33,284 nt of DNA from assembly GCA_005801385.1 (NCBI GenBank), contig SYEM01000249.1:1-33284 (forward strand). Direction: 5' to 3'. Under the pieces are notes generated by a model. That model searched no databases. It was not told where the DNA came from and saw only the letters and a program-made list of their open reading frames with translations. Shown in pieces: positions 15,014 through 21,527 of the stretch. This DNA is from Verrucomicrobiales bacterium (GTDB lineage Bacteria; Verrucomicrobiota; Verrucomicrobiia; Limisphaerales; UBA9464). A program made the position numbers and the translations under genes. The first letter of the stretch is position 1; each line of letters begins with the position of its first letter.

Positions 15014-15036
15014 CCCCAGAAAAGGTGGGGAGACCG
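14971..15036 (+). repeat. Family B double-hairpin repeat, copy 1 (overlaps the 3' end of a gene)
   Basis: This segment matches 21193-21258 closely. Hairpin 1 is TTGGA (14984-14988), loop GCGCG, TCCAA (14994-14998). Hairpin 2 is CTGGG (15006-15010), loop TGAC, CCCAG (15015-15019). The stop codon of the upstream gene is in the loop of hairpin 2. Stem 2 differs between the copies (CTGGG/CCCAG here, CCGGG/CCCGG there) but still pairs. Confidence 0.65.
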
Positions 15037-15145
15037 ACACTCAGGCTCGGCGACACGGAGGAAGTTGGAGAACAAGGGGAGACAGAAAGGCCGGGCGGAG
15101 TGGGTGGCCCGTTGCATGTCCGCCTTTGATCGCAACGCGACACCC

Positions 15146-18100
15146 TCAACGCTTCGACCCCGACCCTACGGGAATCCGGTAGGTTCCGATGCCGAATGCC
15201 CGCATTCCCAGTCCCGTGGCCTCAGGGACAGGATCCTCGACCGCGGTGCAGGGCCGGATTCGCAGCTCCTTACCAGAAGGCCCCCGCAGCCGGGGAACAG
15301 ACGGCGCTCCGCCGACCTCCACCAGCCGCACCACGGTCCCCGGCCCTGCCTCGGCCGTCTTCCAAGTCACCAGGGCAAGGTTCCCCGGCCCGATCTCAAG
15401 GAAGGATCGTTCGTCCGCAGGCCAGCCATCCGAAGGCAGCCCGGCCTTGTCGTTCCGGGTGATCTCATGCAGTTCGAGCGGAACCAGCGCCTCTGCACCG
15501 CGTCGATGCGCCTCGACAGGATCGAACCGATCCTGGAATTGCAGCCGGTATCGGAACCGGAATTCGCCGCCCTGCTCCGCCTGATAACCCTCCGGTGTGT
15601 AGTTGGCCATCCCATAGGAGAAGACGGTCGCCGGACGCTGTCCGAACTGACGTGGCCACAGGCCACGGGCGATGTCCCCCAAGGTCACGAGAGGCGCGTC
15701 GGGGGACGACCACAGCACGCCTCCCCCAGCCGCCTCCTGCACCGAAAGCCATTCCTGGTGGCAGAACCACTCCTGGCAGGCACCCGGAAGGAGATCCTTC
15801 GTGGGATCGACAAACCCGTTCTGCCCCGCCAGCCGGAACCGTGGCTCCTCCGCGCGGAACGGGAACACGAAGTAGGCCGCCTCCTTCGTCCGGACCGCCT
15901 GTTTCTCCACCCGGTTGTCGAGATCGAGAATCGTCGAATCATCTCGCAGGGTGACGGTTGTCAGGATCCGCGGATGGTGGAGGTTGGTGGACTCCATCCG
16001 TGCCACCATTCCCCACGGATGCCGTTGGATCCCCAGCAGACGCCCCCCGGATGCGGCATGGATCGTCAGCTCGGGCGCCGGTGTCACAGTGCTGTACTGA
16101 ACCAGGCGGTTTGGCAGCCGGTCCCCCCCGGTCACGTACAGATGACGATTCAGGCCCCAAGACGTTTTTGCGGCGACCCAGTCCCTGCCCGTGACGCGGT
16201 CGACCCAGTGCCGGATCGACCCTGATATCGGATCCAGCTCTACCCGCATCCGTGGCGTCTCCAGCACGACGCCCTCCATCGACACCGGAGCCGATGGAAG
16301 GCGCGGGAAGGGTCGGAGCGTGTAGCATCGGTATCCGACGGACGGAACGCCACGTGCGAGGAAACGAATCCGATGGAATGCGTTGCCGACATGCAGCACC
16401 TCCATCGGCGGGATCTCGCCGGTCCCAAGGTCGACCGGGAGGAGACCCTTCGGCAGGTCACCCTCGACCCACCCATCGCGGCGCCAACCGAGGGCATTGA
16501 ACACGACGAGGGTTCGGCTTGGGTTGGGGATCCGATCCGCCAGCGCTGCCAGAGCCCGGGCCAAAAGATGGTCGGCAGCCCGGGCCGCGTCGGTCGTCCG
16601 GTGGTTACGGAGCTCGCCCTGACGCCGGCTCTGGAGGCTGTCCGGATCGCTCACGCTGACATCGGCATGCCACGTGTGCTCATCGGTCAGCAACAGCGAC
16701 TCCCACAGATGCTCCAAGGCCCGAGGGTCGGCCCGGAACCCGGGCACCGTGACAGCGGCAACGGTGGAGAAGATCTCAGCCGAGCGCGCCCTCGACATGG
16801 TGTTGCGGGCAAGCGCCGTGATCGAGGCGTTGGCGGCGAGGCCATCCTCCCAATAGGGACCCCCATCCCCCCGGACCACCGCCGGTTCGACCGTCTGACG
16901 GGTCACCCGTGACATGGCCTCGGCGAAGGTCGCGTATTCAAGCCTTGGGAACGCAAACTTCTCGTTCCATCGGGCGGCGAAAGAGGCCTGGCCCGGATCC
17001 AATGCGACGTTCTCCACCTGCGTGCCATACAGGATCACCGTCGAGCCGGGGTGGTCCGGACGGTCGTAGGCCTGAAGGAAACGCGGCAGGGATTCCACGG
17101 CCGACTCAACATGGGGAGGGGTCCCGAACAGGCTTGCCCCCTGGTGGTAGTGACGCGAATACCACGTCGTCACACGTCCCCCATCGGGCCCCTCCCATCG
17201 GAAGGGCGACCGCTGATGAAGCCGGTTCTCGAGCAGGAACGGGGCCCGGTAGGCGTCGCTGGCGGCCACGAAGTAATCCACCCCGGAGGCCGCCAACACC
17301 GAGGGCCAGGACCAAGCGTGCGACGGGACATCGGTGCTCAACGCCACCCTGAAGGGCAGCCCGTGCTCGCGGCTGATCCGGCGGGACGGATAAAGCGACC
17401 GCACCAGGTTCTCGAGCGAGGCAAATCCCGTGAAATGGCTGGCATAAACGGCCGGCACCTCGATGCCACCCCGCCGCACCTCGCGAACAAGGTCCCTGAC
17501 CCGGTCTGGCGAACGTCCCCGCTCGTACTCCTGGAAGACCCATGAGCCATCGAGGGTGTAGCGGAATTCCGGACGTTGACGGATCAGAGCGAGGGCCTGG
17601 TCGACCGCCCTCGTCTGAAGCTCAGAGACCTTCGATGGATGGTCCGTGTAGCCGATGTCGAGATGCTGGTTCGGCACCAACAGCAGGACCCACTTCCGGG
17701 CCGGGCGAAGCCTGTGCTCCTGGACGACCTCACGATCCTTTCCCACAAGGCGAACCCGGGCGACTCCAGGATCCATGAACTCCGGCACATCAATGCTCCA
17801 CTGCGCCTCGCCATGGGCCCGACCGGAGGGCATTGGCCGACGCCATCGGAAGAACCCCATCGACACCTCGACCTCGGAGATCGAGGACCAGTCCCCTGGA
17901 TCCACGGTCAGTTCCAGTTGAGCCATCAACCGCCCAGCCTCGCGGCGATGGAATGGCGTCGCGACCAGACGCACGGTCGGCTCCGACGCGCCCGCCCCCG
18001 GCCCCTGGGATTCGAGGGTGATCGCGTCATACACAACCCCGGAGACACCCGGCCAGGTGAAGCCAGACGGCTGGGCATCATCCCGCTCGACGGCCGTATC

Positions 18101-18649
18101 CAAGGGAGTCAGAACGATCCGGTTGTTTCCCCGGCGAAGCCGCGACGCGGGGATAGGGATCCGGAGCCGGGACCTCGAGTAGTGGGGCAGATAGAAGACC
18201 GCCGGATCACCTGCAGTGTAGGCCAGCTCCGGACGCTGATGATACCAACCGCGCTCCCCAGCGATTTCCACCTGCATCCGGGGAAGCCGCACGCTGTAGG
18301 CAAGCAGGTCGAGGGAGAGCACGGCGCCGGCCTCCGGGACCTCGTCGAGGTCGAACTCGATCGTGAACGGGTGTTCGCGGAACCCCGTGACGCCGTTGAC
18401 GGATCCAGGCTGGAACGCAAACCAACGCCGCGCGGGATCATCACGTCCGACCCGGAAGACGGGGTCGTCGGCCGGGTCGGTGTAGTCGATCCGGGGCCGG
18501 GTCGAGGATGGATCCCGCCAGTGGCTGAATTCGGCCGACGATTCGTCAGGCCGACCCAGGCGCCAGAGGATCTCCCCGGCCGAAGTGGTGGACGACACCA
18601 GGCCAAACACCAGCGCGACGGCCCCCAGGCACCAACGGCCCAGGGCCAT
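15146..18649 (-). CDS. Secreted GH38-like glycoside hydrolase with N-terminal lyase-type accessory domain
   Basis: This 1167-residue protein starts at the ATG complementary to 18647-18649, with a signal peptide MALGRWCLGAVALVFGLVSS ending near TTSAG. Residues about 25-215 (ILWRLGRPDESSAEF, then FDLDEVPEAGAVLSLDLLAY) resemble the carbohydrate-binding third domain of family 4 polysaccharide lyases. Residues about 320-600 look like a GH38 catalytic domain: the zinc-type motif NQH329-L-D331-IGYTD, and STD440-VPSH-AWSWP, which carries the candidate nucleophile. The C-terminal half is beta-rich, like alpha-mannosidase C-terminal domains. The likely role is exo-cleavage of mannosides or similar sugars outside the cytoplasm; the substrate is inference. 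Its start overlaps the stop of the upstream secreted protein by one base (TGATG), implying translational coupling. Confidence 0.83.
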   Translation of the reverse strand: MALGRWCLGAVALVFGLVSSTTSAGEILWRLGRPDESSAEFSHWRDPSSTRPRIDYTDPADDPVFRVGRDDPARRWFAFQPGSVNGVTGFREHPFTIEFDLDEVPEAGAVLSLDLLAYSVRLPRMQVEIAGERGWYHQRPELAYTAGDPAVFYLPHYSRSRLRIPIPASRLRRGNNRIVLTPLDTAVERDDAQPSGFTWPGVSGVVYDAITLESQGPGAGASEPTVRLVATPFHRREAGRLMAQLELTVDPGDWSSISEVEVSMGFFRWRRPMPSGRAHGEAQWSIDVPEFMDPGVARVRLVGKDREVVQEHRLRPARKWVLLLVPNQHLDIGYTDHPSKVSELQTRAVDQALALIRQRPEFRYTLDGSWVFQEYERGRSPDRVRDLVREVRRGGIEVPAVYASHFTGFASLENLVRSLYPSRRISREHGLPFRVALSTDVPSHAWSWPSVLAASGVDYFVAASDAYRAPFLLENRLHQRSPFRWEGPDGGRVTTWYSRHYHQGASLFGTPPHVESAVESLPRFLQAYDRPDHPGSTVILYGTQVENVALDPGQASFAARWNEKFAFPRLEYATFAEAMSRVTRQTVEPAVVRGDGGPYWEDGLAANASITALARNTMSRARSAEIFSTVAAVTVPGFRADPRALEHLWESLLLTDEHTWHADVSVSDPDSLQSRRQGELRNHRTTDAARAADHLLARALAALADRIPNPSRTLVVFNALGWRRDGWVEGDLPKGLLPVDLGTGEIPPMEVLHVGNAFHRIRFLARGVPSVGYRCYTLRPFPRLPSAPVSMEGVVLETPRMRVELDPISGSIRHWVDRVTGRDWVAAKTSWGLNRHLYVTGGDRLPNRLVQYSTVTPAPELTIHAASGGRLLGIQRHPWGMVARMESTNLHHPRILTTVTLRDDSTILDLDNRVEKQAVRTKEAAYFVFPFRAEEPRFRLAGQNGFVDPTKDLLPGACQEWFCHQEWLSVQEAAGGGVLWSSPDAPLVTLGDIARGLWPRQFGQRPATVFSYGMANYTPEGYQAEQGGEFRFRYRLQFQDRFDPVEAHRRGAEALVPLELHEITRNDKAGLPSDGWPADERSFLEIGPGNLALVTWKTAEAGPGTVVRLVEVGGAPSVPRLRGPSGKELRIRPCTAVEDPVPEATGLGMRAFGIGTYRIPVGSGSKR

Positions 18650-21051
18650 CACGGCTTGGTTCGGAGTTGGTAGAACCCAGCAGGTTCCACACCCTGACCC
18701 GACAGTAACCCCCCAGACTCGGGAACCAGAGTCCACGGCCCGTCCAGGGAGGACGACCGCGACAGGAAACCCAGTCCGAACCATTCGACGGTGAGATCCC
18801 CCGAGGATTGGCGGACCACGGAGATTCGGGGTGCAGGCACGACGGGCTCGAACATGAAATTGCCGGCCGCATAACGATCGGCCGGCCCACCCTCTATGAT
18901 CTCCGGGAAGGCATCCGGGTTGTCGCCCCAGCGGGCCAGGCCCACGAAGCGGAGGCTGCCGCCGTCAAAGGTCGAGAACTCGATCTGCCCTGCGCCGCGA
19001 TTGCCGTCCCGTTCGTCGGCTCCATAGCCAGATGCCACCACGGTGCCCCAAAAACCGGGGGAAAGCTCGAGAGGCTTGGCGAGCGGCTTGAATCGCGTTC
19101 CACCCTTGAGCTCGCCCGGGCTCGCCGTGTCGAAGACCAGCAGCGCCAGTTCCTGGCGCGTCTGACGCGAATAGATCCGGCACTTGATCGTACGCTTGAG
19201 CCCGTCCCCCCCATCATCGAAGACACCCAGATGGGTGATCCGGATGGGACGCACCACGTCGAAGTCATTGCCCACGGAACCCCCATAGGCCTGGTTCCCT
19301 GCCGTGTTCTCGGGGACCACATAGGGCACACCCGCGACCGGAGGGTTCGGTGTCGCCACGAGAGTGTCCGATTCAATCCCTTCGGCGGAGTCCGAGGCGA
19401 CAGCCCGGAGGCGGTATTCCTGGGCTATCCCGTTCGCCAGGGCCGGGTCGTTGTAGACCGTGGACTGGGTCTCGGCGATTGGCTCGAAGACGCCCGACGC
19501 ATTCTTGCGCAGGACCTTGTACCGGCTGGCGGCGACAGGCTGCCGGATCTGGTCCCAGAAGAGGGTCACCTCGCCATTGCCGGGGATCGCCGCAAGCCGG
19601 GTCTTGCCCGGGAACCGGGCCGGCGTGGTCACATAGTCGAAGGTCCCGGCCGCGAAGAAGGTTGCTGGGGCCGTTTCCAATCCCGTGGGAAACTCACCGG
19701 GAGGCCCGATCCGGGCGACTCCCGGGAAGAACACGGAACCTCGCCCCGTCCCGGTCGAGACCTTCAGACCTCCCGTTGCAGTCGTGCCCGCCTTCTCCTC
19801 GGGCCCATAGCCCTCGGCCACGATCGATCCACGGAATCCCCTCGGCAGCTCAAGCACCGGCGTCAGAGGCTTGAACCGGCTTCCATCGCGCAGGACGCCC
19901 GGGTTGGCAGGAGTGAACGTGGCCGAGGCGATCGCCTTTGTCGTGTCGCGGTCGAACAGAGAAACCCGGAGCTCGGAGCGCAGGCCGTTGGCGCCGTCGT
20001 CGAAGACCCCGAGCTGCTCCACCCGGATGGGATTCGCGACTTCGAAATCGACTCCAAGCTGTCCGGAGTACGGAAGGTTTCCGGGGGTCCCAGACGGGAC
20101 CCTGACGGCGATGAACTCATCAGGACCCATCACATACGGCGACACCAGTTGCGGGATCGAATAGGGCCCGGTCTCGCCGGTCGAAGACACCGCCTGGACC
20201 ACGAAGCAGTATTCAGTGCCGTTGACCAGCCCGGTGATCATGTTGGCCAGACCGCTGGTCTCGGCCACCTGTGTGAACGGTCCGGCGATCCCGGGACCCG
20301 AAAGCACCCGATACTTCGCCACCGGAGCCGGGGACGACACCGCCTCCCAGACCAGACTCACCTGGCGGTCCCCAGCCTGGATGGTCACCCTCGGGCCAAC
20401 CGCCTCGACAATGAATCGCCCGACATCCAGCCGGTCGAACGAGTCATCCTTGAAGAAGCGGATCTCATAGTCACCCGGACTCGCGAATCCCCCAGGGAAC
20501 ACGAGGGTCCCATCCTTCAGCCCGGTCTTTCCTTCCTGCGTGCCATCCACGTACTGCCAGTCGATCGGTGATCCGTCGGCCCCTCCGAGTCGGTAGATGC
20601 CGACCCAATCCTTGGCGTTGCCTGGACCATACCGGAACTCGACAGAGACCTTGGCGCCGGGACGATAGGTCCGCGCCTCGGAACGGACCCGGGGCTCGAC
20701 CACCACCTGGAACTCGATCTCCTCGAGCACGACGTATCCGTCGTTCTCCAGGATCCGGACCAGATAGTTTCCTGGCTCAGGCGCACCCTTCGGGAAGGTA
20801 ACCTCACCATCGATCACGATCGAGTTCCCAACCTCCGTTCCGTCGAGGTATTGCCACGCGAAGTAGTCCTGCGCCGACTTGCCTTCGACATACAGCCCGA
20901 TCCAGTCCTTCTGGTTGCCAGGGGTTCCTTTGAAGCGGACCGCAATGGGTTCGCCGGGGACGTAGGAGGTCCGATCCAGGATCACCTCGGCTGCGGGGAC
21001 GGCAGTGAGGACTCCGAGGATTGCAATGCAGGACGCGAGGAATCTTTTCAT
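18649..21051 (-). CDS. Secreted modular protein with duplicated KDWIGLY-type domains and two FN3 plus beta-sandwich repeats
   Basis: This 800-residue exported protein starts MKRFLASCIAILGVLTAVPA (ATG complementary to 21049-21051). It is built from duplications. Residues about 22-120 and 121-217 are two related domains with KDWIGLY at 48-54 and KDWVGIY at 147-153, each followed by a WQYxDGT block; these resemble SKICH-like beta-sandwiches. An FN3-like domain (about 218-310) and a module containing GVFDDGANGL follow. A second FN3-like domain and a second such module with GVFDDGGDGL come next. The end (about 765-800) has the LSRSSSLDGPWTLVPESGG pattern common at C-termini of verrucomicrobial exported proteins. 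No catalytic motif is visible, so it may bind carbohydrate or the cell surface for its GH38-like partner. Confidence 0.8.
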   Translation of the reverse strand: MKRFLASCIAILGVLTAVPAAEVILDRTSYVPGEPIAVRFKGTPGNQKDWIGLYVEGKSAQDYFAWQYLDGTEVGNSIVIDGEVTFPKGAPEPGNYLVRILENDGYVVLEEIEFQVVVEPRVRSEARTYRPGAKVSVEFRYGPGNAKDWVGIYRLGGADGSPIDWQYVDGTQEGKTGLKDGTLVFPGGFASPGDYEIRFFKDDSFDRLDVGRFIVEAVGPRVTIQAGDRQVSLVWEAVSSPAPVAKYRVLSGPGIAGPFTQVAETSGLANMITGLVNGTEYCFVVQAVSSTGETGPYSIPQLVSPYVMGPDEFIAVRVPSGTPGNLPYSGQLGVDFEVANPIRVEQLGVFDDGANGLRSELRVSLFDRDTTKAIASATFTPANPGVLRDGSRFKPLTPVLELPRGFRGSIVAEGYGPEEKAGTTATGGLKVSTGTGRGSVFFPGVARIGPPGEFPTGLETAPATFFAAGTFDYVTTPARFPGKTRLAAIPGNGEVTLFWDQIRQPVAASRYKVLRKNASGVFEPIAETQSTVYNDPALANGIAQEYRLRAVASDSAEGIESDTLVATPNPPVAGVPYVVPENTAGNQAYGGSVGNDFDVVRPIRITHLGVFDDGGDGLKRTIKCRIYSRQTRQELALLVFDTASPGELKGGTRFKPLAKPLELSPGFWGTVVASGYGADERDGNRGAGQIEFSTFDGGSLRFVGLARWGDNPDAFPEIIEGGPADRYAAGNFMFEPVVPAPRISVVRQSSGDLTVEWFGLGFLSRSSSLDGPWTLVPESGGLLSGQGVEPAGFYQLRTKP

Positions 21052-21192
21052 GGGGATGATCGGATGGCAGCCGTGGCGCGGGCCGATGTCAAGAACCCAC
21101 AGCGAAGCACCTCGCAGGCATCCAGAAATCACGGTCCGGCGCCGGAGGTCACTGCATCCCGAAAGGGGACAGGCAGGCCCGTTGGCCACCCC

Positions 21193-21258
21193 ATGGACCC
21201 GGGCATTGGAGCGCGTCCAACACAGGACCGGGTGACGCCCCGGAAAGGGTGGAGAGAC
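21193..21258 (+). repeat. Family B double-hairpin repeat, copy 2 (intergenic)
   Basis: Hairpin 1 is TTGGA (21206-21210), loop GCGCG, TCCAA (21216-21220), identical to copy 1. Hairpin 2 is CCGGG (21228-21232), loop TGACGC, CCCGG (21239-21243). The flanks ATGGACCC upstream and GGTGGxGAGACC downstream also match copy 1. Here it is not part of a recognisable gene. Confidence 0.65.
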
Positions 21259-21263
21259 CCGCC

Positions 21264-21290
21264 GCAGACACAGCGAAGCTCCGTGTCTGC
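21264..21290. other. Strong hairpin beside the family B repeat
   Basis: GCAGACAC (21264-21271) is perfectly complementary to GTGTCTGC (21283-21290) with an 11-nt centre. It begins 6 bases after the family B repeat, so it may be a third stem of the same element. No equivalent is seen after copy 1, and there is no T-tract. Confidence 0.4.
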
Positions 21291-21406
21291 ATCATGCGTT
21301 CACCCGTAATGCGGAATGCTGTATGAGCCACCGAGACGCTCTGTCTCTCCGCTCCCCGATCCGATCGTCTCCTTCCGCACGTATGCGGGTCCACTCACCA
21401 CGGGGT

Positions 21407-21436
21407 TTGACCCACACGATCCGTCGTCTGTAGCGT
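21407..21436 (+). promoter_or_regulatory. Promoter of the DUF1549/DUF1553-DUF1501 operon
   Basis: TTGACC (21407-21412), an 18-nt spacer and TAGCGT (21431-21436) match the promoter shape proposed for this genome. The predicted transcript would have a leader of about 85 bases before the ATG at 21528. Confidence 0.5.
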
Positions 21437-21527
21437 CACAACGAAACCCACCCACTCCTGCCCTACCCAGACGGATGTTGCCATCCCCCACCCCAACCGC
21501 CGTCCGCGGCCTCCTCGGAATCGCCGC

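Larger units (their letters stand above)
21052..21527. other. Divergent intergenic region with repeat, hairpin and promoter
   Basis: This 476-base gap separates the minus-strand GH38 operon from the plus-strand DUF1549 gene. It contains a TTGACA on the minus strand (21092-21087) that could be the operon's -35, although no matching -10 is evident. It also holds a family B repeat (21193-21258), a strong hairpin (21264-21290) and a good plus-strand promoter (21407-21436). The open frames inside it have no protein-like character. Confidence 0.6.

Noticed and set aside
17576-18673. A 365-codon plus-strand frame opposite the GH38-like gene
   Set aside because: It is antisense to the N-terminal domain of the GH38-like protein and has no protein-like motif.
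21087-21092. TTGACA upstream of the secreted modular protein as a full promoter
   Set aside because: At spacers of 16-19 nt no TAnnnT hexamer follows on the minus strand, so only a possible -35 can be claimed.
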